Assembly: GCF_002884495.1 (NCBI RefSeq)
Contig: NZ_KZ614145.1
Coordinates: forward strand, 1,998,423 to 2,062,422
DNA length: 64,000 nucleotides
Direction: 5' to 3'
From: Rummeliibacillus pycnus
GTDB taxonomy: Bacteria; Bacillota; Bacilli; Bacillales_A; Planococcaceae
Positions 51,118 to 60,165 of the stretch are shown one piece after another; within the stretch, counting starts at the first letter, position 1, and each line of letters starts with the position of its first letter. The notes below the pieces were generated by a model, which worked only from the letters and a program-made list of their open reading frames with translations, was not told the DNA's origin and did not search any database. The translations under genes were made by a program, and so were the position numbers.

Positions 51118-53271
51118 TTACTTATAGTTTTGTTGTGGTTTTTCTAATGTTAATACTAATTTTTTGCTTCCGTCATATACTGTATCAGCTTTTATATTTT
51201 GCTCTTGTACATACCCATCACCTTTTACGTCAATCTCTATGCCTGATAGTGATTGATACGTTAAAATATCACGTAGTGACCATCCTTTAAAATCTGGAAT
51301 TTTAATATTACCTGAAGTTTTAACAAATATATGACTTTCAGCTAATACTGTCTGGCCTTTTTTCGGATATTGATCTGTTATTTTTCCTTTTGATCCAATA
51401 ACTACTGGCTGAACATTTTTAGTTTCTAGATTAACAATAGCTTTTTCTGATTCTTGACCTACGAAATCATCCATTAAAATTGATTTTGAAGTAGTCGTTT
51501 TAGATGGTTTAATATTCAAGTATTTCAAGCTACTTTCCATCACTGTATTAAAAACTTTAGACGTCGGCTCTGAGCCTACTTCTGTTAAACCTAAATGTGG
51601 TTTTTTAATTGCAATATACATGATTAACTTTGGATCTTTTGCAGGAGCCATACCTAAAAATGAGTAAAGAAAATTATTCTTTCCCCAATAGTAACCACCA
51701 TTTGGTTTAGGAATTTGTGCGGTACCCGTTTTACCAGCTACTTCGTATTCCTTACTTGCAAACTTTTGAGCTGTACCTTTTTCAGATGTTACTGTTGTAG
51801 CTAATGTTTCCCTAACTAGCTTAGCTGTTTCAGCAGAAATTGGGTTACCTTTTACAATCGGTTTATGTTCTTTAATTATTTTACCTGTGTTCGGATCAAC
51901 AACCTTATCAATTACATAAGGCTGCATCATTTTACCATTATTTGCAACTGCAGTAAGCGCCTGAATTAATTGAATTGGTGTCACTGTAGATCCTTGACCA
52001 TAGGTTGTTGTAACTCGGTTAATTGGATATTCATCTAATATTTTACCAGTGGCTTCGTTTGGTAAATCAATACCTGTTTTTTGACCAAAACCAAATTTCC
52101 TCATGTAATTAATAAATGTCTTATCACCAATTTTTTTTAGCAGATTTGCCATACCAACATTTGAGGATCGCTGAATCCCTTCTAAATATGTAATCCTTCC
52201 CCAACCAACTTGGTTTGCATCACGAATCGTACGGTCATAAACTGTATATTGACCTGATTGGAAAGTGTCGTTTGGATTCCATTTACCTTCTTGAATTGCT
52301 GTTGAAAGTGTAAATGTTTTCATTGTTGATCCTGGCTCAAGAGTAGTTTCCGTCATTTCATTTATCCAACTGTTATCTAAACCTTCACCAGTCTGAGGAT
52401 TAAATGTTGGACGTTGTGAAACTGCTAATATTTCACCAGTTTTCGGATTTGCTACAACTGCAACCATTGATTCTGGATTATATTGTTTGTAAACCTTGCT
52501 CATAGAGTCTTCTAAGAAATTTTGAATGGTTCTATCAATCGTAAGATAAACATTATCTCCATCTTTCGCTGTTTGGACCATCTTTTTACTATTAGGTAAT
52601 AAGTATCCTAATAAATCACTTTTATAATGTACACTCCCATTTACTCCGGATAGCTCTTTATTATAAATAGCTTCTAACCCCATTTTCCCAACTGTAGGTG
52701 CTTCTGGAGTGGCATCATTTTGTTTTCGAGCTATACCAATTAAATTAGATGCAAAAATACCATTTGGATAAAATCTTTTTTTATCTTCCATAAAAATAAT
52801 GCCAGGTAGCTTTTCTTTCATGATTTCTTTCATGGTTGTATGATTAACATCACGCCCCGCTGACCCAAACTCTACTTGATAGGTATCCTTATTTTCAGGA
52901 GTAAGTATTTTATAGATTTCTTCTTCATCCAAATTAATATATTTTGCTAAAATAGCAGCTGTTTTTTTAGGATTTTCCACGTGCATTATTCTATTTGTAC
53001 CTTTGGATGCTTTAGGATTGACAACAGCGACTAAACGATAGCTAATAGCATCTTGAGCAATAACTTGTCCATGTCTATCTAAAATATCCCCTCGATCGGC
53101 TGTAATAGTTCTAGTCTTCTCATATCTCGCTGCTGCTTTAGCAGCTAATTTTTGACCTTCTGCTTGCCCTGTTACTTGAATATAGAAAATTCGAAAAAAC
53201 ATTAAAAAAAATAGGAGCCCATAGATGATTAGCATCGTGGAGGCTCCCCATTGAAACTTACTCTTTTTCAT
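51118..53271 (-). CDS. pbpB: Class B penicillin-binding protein 2B (septal)
   Basis: A 717-residue divisome transpeptidase. One N-terminal membrane segment (about 12-32), dimerisation domain, then STMK (Ser 315), SSN (about 371) and KTGTAQ (about 514) active-site motifs, and two C-terminal PASTA repeats (about 590-710). The ATG overlaps the ftsL stop by ATGA. Its position after ftsL and before spoVD is that of Bacillus PBP2B, the essential septal enzyme. Confidence 0.95.
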   Translation of the reverse strand: MKKSKFQWGASTMLIIYGLLFFLMFFRIFYIQVTGQAEGQKLAAKAAARYEKTRTITADRGDILDRHGQVIAQDAISYRLVAVVNPKASKGTNRIMHVENPKKTAAILAKYINLDEEEIYKILTPENKDTYQVEFGSAGRDVNHTTMKEIMKEKLPGIIFMEDKKRFYPNGIFASNLIGIARKQNDATPEAPTVGKMGLEAIYNKELSGVNGSVHYKSDLLGYLLPNSKKMVQTAKDGDNVYLTIDRTIQNFLEDSMSKVYKQYNPESMVAVVANPKTGEILAVSQRPTFNPQTGEGLDNSWINEMTETTLEPGSTMKTFTLSTAIQEGKWNPNDTFQSGQYTVYDRTIRDANQVGWGRITYLEGIQRSSNVGMANLLKKIGDKTFINYMRKFGFGQKTGIDLPNEATGKILDEYPINRVTTTYGQGSTVTPIQLIQALTAVANNGKMMQPYVIDKVVDPNTGKIIKEHKPIVKGNPISAETAKLVRETLATTVTSEKGTAQKFASKEYEVAGKTGTAQIPKPNGGYYWGKNNFLYSFLGMAPAKDPKLIMYIAIKKPHLGLTEVGSEPTSKVFNTVMESSLKYLNIKPSKTTTSKSILMDDFVGQESEKAIVNLETKNVQPVVIGSKGKITDQYPKKGQTVLAESHIFVKTSGNIKIPDFKGWSLRDILTYQSLSGIEIDVKGDGYVQEQNIKADTVYDGSKKLVLTLEKPQQNYK

Positions 53272-53639
53272 TGTCCTGACACTACTTTCACGTTATTTTC
53301 GTTGAGTTTTAACCCCAAAGCTTTTGCTTTTGTCCAAATACGATCATATGTTGAAAGCTCGCTTACTTCCATAGACAATTCTGAGTTTTGTTTTTTCACT
53401 TCATCTATATTCATTTCAGTTTTTTGAATTTCAACTGAAGTGTTATTGATGGAAGATTGAACGTTTAAATTCATTACAGCAATTACCGCAATCACTATAA
53501 CCATTGCAATCATCAGAACTTTTTCTATTTTTGTAAAAATACTTTTAATAGGTTTAGTTGCAGTTTTCGGGACATGCCTTTCTGGCGCAACTGGTTGCTG
53601 GGTATAGATATACTGTTCCTTCTGATCAAGTAGTGCCAT
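53268..53639 (-). CDS. ftsL: Cell division protein FtsL
   Basis: A 123-residue bitopic protein. A basic cytoplasmic N-terminus, one membrane segment (about 40-60, KVLMIAMVIVIAVIAVMNL) and an extracellular coiled coil (about 65-105). It binds DivIB and DivIC. The family is weakly conserved in sequence, so identity rests on topology and on its place between rsmH and pbpB. A GAGGAG site is upstream. Confidence 0.9.
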   Translation of the reverse strand: MALLDQKEQYIYTQQPVAPERHVPKTATKPIKSIFTKIEKVLMIAMVIVIAVIAVMNLNVQSSINNTSVEIQKTEMNIDEVKKQNSELSMEVSELSTYDRIWTKAKALGLKLNENNVKVVSGQ

Positions 53640-53653
53640 TTTATCAACTCCTC

Positions 53654-54592
53654 TTAGTCTTTTATTCTTTCAGCGATGCGTAGTTTTGCAGATCGTGCAC
53701 GATTATTTGCCTCTAGTTCTTCTTCCGTTGGTATTATCGGTTTTCTTGTGACTAGTTTTATAGATGGTGCCAAATGTTCTGGAACTATAGGTAAACCCGG
53801 TGGCAACTCAGGAAGTGAAGAAGCTTCTTTAAAAATTGTTTTACATAAGCGATCTTCAAGTGAATGGAAGGTAATAACACTAACTCGTCCACCTATATTA
53901 ATGACATCAAGCGCTTGTAGCAAAGATTCTTCTGCTGCCCCTAACTCATCATTAACAGCAATACGTATTGCCTGGAAAATACGTTTTGCAGGATGGCCAC
54001 CTTTACGTCTTGCTGCTGCTGGTATTCCTTCTTTGATTAGCTCTACTAATTGCCCCGTTGTACGAATTGGCTCTTTTGTCCGTGCTTCTTCAATTTTTCG
54101 AGCAATTTGTTTTGAAAATTTCTCTTCCCCATAACGATAAAAAATTCTAACTAAATCGTTGTAATCCCACTCATTGACCACGTGATAAGCAGTAAGTTCT
54201 GCAGTCGTATCCATGCGCATATCAAGTGGAGCATCTTGATGGTAACTAAATCCTCTTTCAGCATTATCAAGCTGTGGTGATGAAACCCCTAAATCGTATA
54301 AAACTCCATCTACTTTAGAAATCCCTAAATTAGCTAATTCTTCTTTCAAATAACGGAAGTTTGAATGGACAAAAGTTACACGATCGATATAAGGAGCTAA
54401 ACAAACTTTTGCATTGTCTATAGCAGTTAAGTCTTGATCAAAACAGATGAGGCGTCCTTTATTAGATAATTGGCTAACAAGGTACTCACTATGTCCTGCA
54501 CCACCTAAAGTACAGTCCACATATATACCGTCAGGACGAATGTTCAATCCATCTACGGTTTCTTTCAGTAATACGGTCGTATGATTGAACAA
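53654..54592 (-). CDS. rsmH: 16S rRNA m4C1402 methyltransferase RsmH (MraW)
   Basis: A 312-residue SAM-dependent enzyme. Motif [17 protein letters not shown] (about 24-39) and the MraW signature [16 protein letters not shown] with LDMRMD are seen, as is [16 protein letters not shown]. It methylates C1402 in the decoding centre. The start is TTG: AGGAGG sits seven bases upstream and no ATG is available in frame. It lies 21 bases after mraZ. Confidence 0.95.
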   Translation of the reverse strand: MFNHTTVLLKETVDGLNIRPDGIYVDCTLGGAGHSEYLVSQLSNKGRLICFDQDLTAIDNAKVCLAPYIDRVTFVHSNFRYLKEELANLGISKVDGVLYDLGVSSPQLDNAERGFSYHQDAPLDMRMDTTAELTAYHVVNEWDYNDLVRIFYRYGEEKFSKQIARKIEEARTKEPIRTTGQLVELIKEGIPAAARRKGGHPAKRIFQAIRIAVNDELGAAEESLLQALDVINIGGRVSVITFHSLEDRLCKTIFKEASSLPELPPGLPIVPEHLAPSIKLVTRKPIIPTEEELEANNRARSAKLRIAERIKD

Positions 54593-54613
54593 CTGAAATC
54601 CTCCTCTTTGTTG

Positions 54614-55045
54614 TTATATATCAAAGTCAATCATATTCTCTGCAATCTCGTTAAACGAATCCTCTGATTCAGCAAAGTATTCTTGCCATGATTGCTGTGC
54701 CCAAATTTCAATTCTATTGGACACACCGAGAATCACACATTCCTTTTCTATATGGGCATATGAGAGTAAATTCATGGGTATGTTAATACGGCCTTGCTTA
54801 TCGATTTCTACTTCCGTTGCACCTGAAAAGAAGAAACGTGTAAATGCACGCGCATCTTTTTTGGTAACAGGCAATTTTTTTAATTTTTCCTCAAGTTTTT
54901 TCCACTCTTCAATAGGATACCCAAACAAACACTGATCCAATCCTCGAGTGATCACGAAACCTTCTAGAAAATGTTCTCGAAATTTTGCTGGTATGATTAA
55001 GCGGCCCTTTACATCGATGTTATGTTGATATTCACCCATGAACAT
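54614..55045 (-). CDS. mraZ: Transcriptional regulator MraZ
   Basis: A 143-residue protein of two AbrB-like (SpoVT/AbrB-type) MraZ domains: [20 protein letters not shown] and [14 protein letters not shown]. It represses its own division operon in E. coli by binding GTGG-like repeats. The start is ATG at 55045, matching family members, with GGTGAG upstream; a 15-codon extension is rejected. Three GTGG repeats lie 32-55 bases ahead, fitting autoregulation. Confidence 0.94.
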   Translation of the reverse strand: MFMGEYQHNIDVKGRLIIPAKFREHFLEGFVITRGLDQCLFGYPIEEWKKLEEKLKKLPVTKKDARAFTRFFFSGATEVEIDKQGRINIPMNLLSYAHIEKECVILGVSNRIEIWAQQSWQEYFAESEDSFNEIAENMIDFDI

Positions 55046-55076
55046 GGTACTCACCCCACTATATGAAAATAGATTA

Positions 55077-55100
55077 CCACATTCCCCCACATTCCACCAC
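55077..55100 (-). promoter_or_regulatory. Candidate MraZ operator: three GTGG repeats at 10-base intervals
   Basis: The minus strand reads GTGG TGGAAT GTGG GGGAAT GTGG, one repeat every 10 bases (55097-55100, 55087-55090, 55077-55080). E. coli MraZ binds spaced TGGG-type repeats of the same period upstream of its own gene. Direct pattern plus established knowledge. Confidence 0.6.
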
Positions 55101-55263
55101 TAATTCATAAATAATTCAAGGGTGAATTTTAAAAATGTGTATATTGTACTTATAATCTTGTCCTAGTCTACATTTTCAAATAATTATAGATAATTTATGC
55201 CATTCAATCGTATTATGTAGAATACTTTTTCTTTTCAATAACTCATGCTATTACTTTTCTCAC

Positions 55264-55294
55264 AAAAAAAGGTTATCTCAAGTGAGATAACCTT
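55264..55294 (-). terminator. Terminator of bshC
   Basis: AAGGTTATCTCA and TGAGATAACCTT pair with a two-base loop on the minus strand and are followed by TTTTTTG. It is 60 bases past the bshC stop. The rest of the 309-base gap to mraZ is AT-rich and should hold the mraZ promoter. Confidence 0.88.
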
Positions 55295-55354
55295 TTAATT
55301 TCTATTATTTTTGTATTTTTTATCAAAGAAACTTTTCTATTACTAGTTCCATGG

Positions 55355-56971
55355 TTATAAAAAAATCGCATTGTGTTTCCCATTTATTGCAAATGGCAAT
55401 GACAATATTTCTTTCACTAAGTCTTCACCATACTCATTCATAAACTGGAATGGATTGAAAGTTCTTTCCTGTAATCCACCACCCGGTAGTATACGATCTT
55501 CTATTATTCGATATTTTCTTAATTCCACATCATGTTTTAACAATATTTCTTGCTCAATTTTTCGCATGATAAAATCAAGTTGCGCTTCATGGAAACTTAA
55601 GTTTTTATCGACTAACTTTTCTAGATGAATGTTATGATTACGTAAATGTTCCTGTAATCCTTCATATTGCGACTGTAATAGTTGTTTTGTCTTTTCAATT
55701 ACCTTTTTAGCATCAGTATCATAGACTTTTTCTTCATAAGAAGTTTTTAAAACGGTTGTTTTTCCTGCAAGGGCATCAGCTACAGAAATTTGTAATTCAT
55801 CAAGTATTGACTGTACTTGACGATCAACAATTGTGATATTCATACGCGGTACAAAAACCGGTACTTTCATATTTAGTGTTTCAAACGCGTCTTTTAACGT
55901 AGACCAATAAGCTAATTCACCAGGACCTCCGACAAATGCAAGAACCGGAAATACCATATCTTGCATTAATGGTCGAGTAACAACATTATTACTTAAACAA
56001 GTTGGATTTTCCTTTGCTAAAGTTAGCATCTCGCTCTTTGAAAATTGAACATTTGCCATATGATTGATAAATTTACCATCATGTCGTTCTAATAAAAAGC
56101 GTTCACCATCTCTTACATAGAATAAGTTAGCGGCTTCTTTTGTCGCCCCGATTGGTGTTCCATATCCGAGTTCAGCAAGATCTGCTTCACGAATTGTAAC
56201 GACATTTGCAATTGTTTCTGAATGTTGAATGAGTTGTTCAAAATAAGGCGCTTCATATTCACGTAATTTTGGATTAGCCGCATCAATAAATAATAATCCC
56301 TCTTCTTTAAATAACCAATTCATTAATTGAACAAAGAAATCTGTATAAGTTGTGCTCTTTTGTAGTATAGAGTCTATGTTTGTTAATAGTTTTTCGGTAT
56401 ACACTGTTTCGCCATACTGCTTAAATGTTTCATTGATCAATTCACGGGTCATTTCAACATCTAACCGAGTAGTAGATGCCATCTTTTTGCTTTTTGAACG
56501 TTCACCATAAATATGTTTAACTAAACGACCATTGACCGCTGTGAAAGTATGATTAATTTCATCAATATCATGATCTTCTCCCGCAATCCAGAAAACAGGG
56601 ACAACTGGTATACCTAAATTTTCACGTTGCTCTTTTGCTAATAAAATGACTGAAATTGCCTTATGAACAGAGTATAGAGGGCCAGTTAACAACCCAGATT
56701 GTTGCCCTCCAACAATAACCACTGCATTATCCTCTAATTCTTGTAAATGCTTTTCAGCCTTATCGGAGATTTCTAAAGGCTCCATAAAATCACGTATAAT
56801 CGCTACTAAGCGCTCACGACGAATAGGGTGATTTTGTAGGTCTTCTAAACGTTTTGAAAATGATTCTGATCTATTCGGATAATGAAAAAATGATAATATA
56901 GATGATTTCTGATTCCGATAATCATCAAGTAAAGGATTCGTTACAGGAATCTCAATTTGCGCCAATTTCAT
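55355..56971 (-). CDS. bshC: Bacillithiol biosynthesis cysteine ligase BshC
   Basis: A 538-residue enzyme believed to add Cys to glucosaminyl-malate, the last step of bacillithiol synthesis. The family HxxD-type region VPVFWIAGEDHDIDEINH (about 130-147) and GGQQSGLLTGPLYS (about 102-115) are present, and the C-terminal half holds a long coiled coil (about 400-480). The start is ATG at 56971 with a GAGGAG site; an upstream in-frame extension is rejected. It lies between panE/DUF3397 and mraZ, as in Bacillus. Confidence 0.93.
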   Translation of the reverse strand: MKLAQIEIPVTNPLLDDYRNQKSSILSFFHYPNRSESFSKRLEDLQNHPIRRERLVAIIRDFMEPLEISDKAEKHLQELEDNAVVIVGGQQSGLLTGPLYSVHKAISVILLAKEQRENLGIPVVPVFWIAGEDHDIDEINHTFTAVNGRLVKHIYGERSKSKKMASTTRLDVEMTRELINETFKQYGETVYTEKLLTNIDSILQKSTTYTDFFVQLMNWLFKEEGLLFIDAANPKLREYEAPYFEQLIQHSETIANVVTIREADLAELGYGTPIGATKEAANLFYVRDGERFLLERHDGKFINHMANVQFSKSEMLTLAKENPTCLSNNVVTRPLMQDMVFPVLAFVGGPGELAYWSTLKDAFETLNMKVPVFVPRMNITIVDRQVQSILDELQISVADALAGKTTVLKTSYEEKVYDTDAKKVIEKTKQLLQSQYEGLQEHLRNHNIHLEKLVDKNLSFHEAQLDFIMRKIEQEILLKHDVELRKYRIIEDRILPGGGLQERTFNPFQFMNEYGEDLVKEILSLPFAINGKHNAIFL

Positions 56972-57047
56972 AATATTGTAAACTCCTCTATCATAGTTAA
57001 CTATATTGAAGTATAGCATTTAACGAGCAATTATATAAAAAATTAGC

Positions 57048-57437
57048 TCAGCTGTTTAAATGAATGATAATTTGATGGATTAATGCAACGATTAGTATTG
57101 CCATGTATGTAAACGAAAGAACTAAAAATAAAAACCGCCAGATCTTACGAAATAGAGGCATTATTTCTATTTCTTTCTTGGTTCTCCATTCAATTACTGT
57201 AAACACCATCGCTATTAGTATTGCGATAATAAAGACCGTAAAACCTATATCAAAAGACCAAAAGAATTTTACAGTTGCTGGTATTGAAAAAAACAAAATA
57301 ATCGTTGTTATGTCTGCTGACTTGCTAAAGTGTTTTCCCGATTTTTTAGTAAACTTTTTCAAGACTAGATACAGTATTCCTAAAACAAGAAACGGACATA
57401 ATACAAGAATATCCAAAATAACGGATAAATTCGCCAT
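57048..57437 (-). CDS. DUF3397-like small membrane protein
   Basis: A 129-residue hydrophobic protein with four predicted membrane segments (about 3-22, 35-55, 60-75, 95-120) and short basic loops. It matches what I know of DUF3397, found in Bacillales between panE and bshC. The function is unknown. The ATG overlaps the panE stop (TGATG), so the two are co-translated. A longer in-frame extension inside panE is not supported. The family label rests on context and topology. Confidence 0.72.
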   Translation of the reverse strand: MANLSVILDILVLCPFLVLGILYLVLKKFTKKSGKHFSKSADITTIILFFSIPATVKFFWSFDIGFTVFIIAILIAMVFTVIEWRTKKEIEIMPLFRKIWRFLFLVLSFTYMAILIVALIHQIIIHLNS

Positions 57438-58339
57438 CAATCTCTTACACCACTTTCTTGCATCGCCTGTAATAATGAATAACAAGTTGATAACATAGGG
57501 ACAACATAGCCTCTTTCATGTGCTATTTCGATAATTCCACCTATAATCGTATCAATTTCCATTATCCTTCCATTTAAATAATCCGCAAACATTGAAGAAG
57601 AATTTTGCGCAGTATTTTTACATACATTTGCAACATCTTCAAACGAAAGCTGTGTTGTTTGTTCTGGAAAGGCGTTCATTACTTCTTGATATAATTGTTG
57701 CAGTATTTTTTTATTGTAAGAGTGCTCAATGAGAGCACCATTTTTCACTCTTAGTATAGTGGTGAGAGTATTCACAAAGCAATTCAATAGTGCTTTTCGT
57801 AATAACATATTATTGTAATCTTCTATTAATGCAACAGGAAAAACAGTTGAAGATAGCGATGAATATTTTTGGAGATTAGATTGTAACCCTCTAAAGATTG
57901 CTATATTCAAAGTACCAATACCACGATGTATCACATTATGGTCATTTATTTTTTCGGCTCCAAATTCTACGGACCCCATATAAATTGTATGCTGTTTAAG
58001 TTTTTTTGCAAATTCTATATGCCTAATGCCATTTTGAATAAATAATAGCTCAGTATCTTCAGATAGTTGTTCAAATAAAGGGAGTAACTCGTTTAGATGG
58101 TGATATTTTACAGCAATAATCCAAATGGCACGTTGATGTAAATCTGAAGGATTTGTACTTACGACAAATTTCTGCACACTTTTTTCACCATAACAATTTG
58201 TAAATGTTACTCCTTCGTTTTGAATAGATAATCGCTGTTTTTCTGAATGAACAAGCAATTCTACTGCATGTCCAAGTTGTGCGAGATAATTAGCGAAAAC
58301 AAGTCCAACTGCCCCTCCACCAACAATAACAAAATCCAT
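57437..58339 (-). CDS. panE: 2-dehydropantoate 2-reductase
   Basis: A 300-residue NADPH-dependent enzyme that reduces ketopantoate to pantoate for coenzyme A. The Rossmann loop FVIVGGGAVGLVFANYLA (3-20) is clear; a later LLRKALLNCFVNTLTTIL holds the catalytic Lys-like region of the family. The ATG at 58339 has GAGGTG upstream and is preferred to a GTG two codons earlier. It belongs to the ylbQ branch. Paralogues often occur elsewhere in Bacillus genomes. Confidence 0.9.
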   Translation of the reverse strand: MDFVIVGGGAVGLVFANYLAQLGHAVELLVHSEKQRLSIQNEGVTFTNCYGEKSVQKFVVSTNPSDLHQRAIWIIAVKYHHLNELLPLFEQLSEDTELLFIQNGIRHIEFAKKLKQHTIYMGSVEFGAEKINDHNVIHRGIGTLNIAIFRGLQSNLQKYSSLSSTVFPVALIEDYNNMLLRKALLNCFVNTLTTILRVKNGALIEHSYNKKILQQLYQEVMNAFPEQTTQLSFEDVANVCKNTAQNSSSMFADYLNGRIMEIDTIIGGIIEIAHERGYVVPMLSTCYSLLQAMQESGVRD

Positions 58340-58523
58340 TTGCACACCTCTTCTATCATTTTACCTCTAAAAAAGATCTACCTAAACCAGTTTGACCTTT
58401 TGTCTATTATACTGGAATTTCTCAATGTTTTCGATATAGTGATGGCAAAATAACTGCTGTATAATCAGAATTTACTTCATAGCCAACATTATTATTTACT
58501 AAAACTTTTGTACTGAAAGAAAA

Positions 58524-58555
58524 AAGGAAACATCTATTCAGATGTTTCCTTTTTT
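58524..58555 (-). terminator. Terminator overlapping the 3' end of the RsfA-like gene
   Basis: AAAGGAAACATCT and AGATGTTTCCTTT pair with a few bases of loop and A/T-runs on both sides. One arm encodes the last codons (KKETSE) of the RsfA-like gene, so the stem is partly coding. Confidence 0.8.
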
Positions 58556-58923
58556 AAGTATTGTGTACCAGTTTCAAGCCATTGAAGCAATTCCGAATAA
58601 TTATGTTGAAGTTGATCATAGTCATCTTTTAATTCAAAATAAGCTTCGGAAAGTTGATCAAAACTTGTTAACGCTTGCTTTAAATGCGTTCTCATCATCT
58701 GTTTAGGCTGTGATTTTGCATTTTCTAATTCCTTTTCATGAACTTTACGTAATGTTTTATTCCATCTAAATCCGCATGCTTGCTTAGTTCTCCCCAACGC
58801 CTCTGCAGCCTCTTGAAAGCCTGCCAATTGGGAACGTCCTTCACTCACTGCCTGTAACACGATTTGCGCTAAGCGATCATCATCTTGTTGAAGCCATTGA
58901 TCTTTTCTTTTTTTTAATTCCAT
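58534..58923 (-). CDS. RsfA/YlbO-family Myb-like sporulation regulator
   Basis: A 129-residue protein with an N-terminal Myb/SANT-like domain: QWLQQDDDRLAQIVLQAV (about 8-25), then FQEAAEALGRTKQACGFRWNKTLR, the RsfA signature. The C-terminal part (about 70-125) is a coiled coil. RsfA is a prespore regulator of the sigma-F regulon, and ylbO is the paralogue at this locus in Bacillus. Which one it matches better is not certain. The ATG at 58923 follows GAGGTGATA. Confidence 0.85.
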   Translation of the reverse strand: MELKKRKDQWLQQDDDRLAQIVLQAVSEGRSQLAGFQEAAEALGRTKQACGFRWNKTLRKVHEKELENAKSQPKQMMRTHLKQALTSFDQLSEAYFELKDDYDQLQHNYSELLQWLETGTQYLKKETSE

Positions 58924-58977
58924 ACATATCACCTCGCATTTTTTTACTACTATATGCGAGATTTTCAAGTTTAGAAG

Positions 58978-59739
58978 TTATTTTGTTTTTGATAGAAACT
59001 GTTTTACTGCTTTATGATGTTCTTCACTTTCCCATAGTTTTGCGCAAGTTTTAACCTCATCCATAACACGATCAAACAAATGACGTTCACGCCATTTTCG
59101 TAATTCCATTTCTTTGTATGCCTTATGAACATTTGGATGGATTTTTTTCATATCTGCTATAAATTCCGCTAAAGCTTGTTCTTTATCATTATCAAAAATA
59201 CGCATAGCAAAGCCAATTTCGTAAAGTAAGTCAGCTGGGTATGCTTTTGCATCTACTAACATTTTTAAAGCTCGATCATGGCGTAATCCTCTTTCAAATA
59301 GGTAGGTTCCTCCACCCCAACCGGAAGTAATACCTAATGTCCCTTGAATAAAGCCACATCTTGCATCTTTTTTTACTAATCGGAAATCGCACGCAGTAGC
59401 TATTTCACATCCTCCACCAACAGCAGCACCATTCACAAGTGCAATTGTAGGGACTGGTAATGTTGCAAGTTCATATAGAATTTTAGCCATTTTGCTAAGC
59501 ATCCCAAAAGCTTGTTCTTCCGTAAAGAGATTATGAAATTCTGATAAATCTCCCCCAGAACAAAAAGCTCTATCACCGGCTCCCGTCACTACTAAAAAAC
59601 GAACAGATTGATGGGTATGTACATATTCTATGACTTCTTTAAACCCTTCCATCACTTCATCATTAACTGCATTCCGTTTTTCTGGTCGATTAATCGTAAA
59701 TGTTAATATACCATCTTGTTCTGAAAAATAATAAGCCAT
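58978..59739 (-). CDS. Crotonase-superfamily (enoyl-CoA hydratase/isomerase-like) protein
   Basis: A 253-residue crotonase-fold protein. The oxyanion-hole segments GDRAFCSGGDLSEF (about 63-76) and NGAAVGGGCE (about 102-111) are kept, but the second catalytic Glu of true hydratases is Gln here (GFIQGTLG, about residue 131), so hydration of enoyl-CoA is unlikely. The real substrate is unknown. The ATG at 59739 follows AAAGGGGATG. It is placed between rpmF and the RsfA-like gene; the neighbours do not suggest a pathway. Confidence 0.85.
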   Translation of the reverse strand: MAYYFSEQDGILTFTINRPEKRNAVNDEVMEGFKEVIEYVHTHQSVRFLVVTGAGDRAFCSGGDLSEFHNLFTEEQAFGMLSKMAKILYELATLPVPTIALVNGAAVGGGCEIATACDFRLVKKDARCGFIQGTLGITSGWGGGTYLFERGLRHDRALKMLVDAKAYPADLLYEIGFAMRIFDNDKEQALAEFIADMKKIHPNVHKAYKEMELRKWRERHLFDRVMDEVKTCAKLWESEEHHKAVKQFLSKTK

Positions 59740-59906
59740 TAAAGCATCCCCTTTGCGAATAATTAGAATTATCACTTATTTTACCATAAAAAACATATTT
59801 AAAATATCTTGCTCTTGGAGTAATCCTCTTAATTGTATTAATTTCTTCAATCCGTGCTATTTTTATAAACAATATCATGATTTACTTAATAATTAATATA
59901 GAACAT

Positions 59907-59953
59907 AAAAAAAGACTACTTGAGAGCCATGGTCTCTCTAGTAGTCTTTTTTA
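59907..59953. terminator. Bidirectional terminator of rpmF
   Basis: AAAGACTACTTGAGAG pairs with CTCTCTAGTAGTCTTT with A- and T-runs at both sides. It is directly downstream of rpmF on the minus strand. The remaining bases up to the crotonase gene (59740-59906) are AT-rich with no gene. Confidence 0.9.
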
Positions 59954-59967
59954 GAACAAATACTGAA

Positions 59968-60141
59968 TTATTTGCTCACAACTTCTTTACCTTTGTATTG
60001 TCCACATGCTTTACATACATGGTGAGCCAATTTAAGTTCACCACAGTTTGGGCAAGCAACCATACCTGGTACAGCTAGTTTAAAATGTGTGCGACGTTGA
60101 CGTTTCGCAGTTTTAGAAGTTCTTCTAAATGGTACAGCCAT
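59968..60141 (-). CDS. rpmF: 50S ribosomal protein L32 (zinc-containing form)
   Basis: A 57-residue L32. It starts [19 protein letters not shown], and the zinc-ribbon Cys pairs are in [18 protein letters not shown], so this is the C+ form. The ATG at 60141 follows AAGGAGGTG; three upstream codons in frame are not used. It is downstream of yceD by 24 bases, the standard yceD-rpmF pair. Confidence 0.96.
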   Translation of the reverse strand: MAVPFRRTSKTAKRQRRTHFKLAVPGMVACPNCGELKLAHHVCKACGQYKGKEVVSK

Positions 60142-60165
60142 TGATGGCACCTCCTTACAGATCGG

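Noticed and set aside
53676-54134. 152-codon plus-strand reading frame
   Set aside because: Antisense to rsmH, a certain gene. The text is low in protein character (Ser/Arg-rich) and lacks initiation signals.
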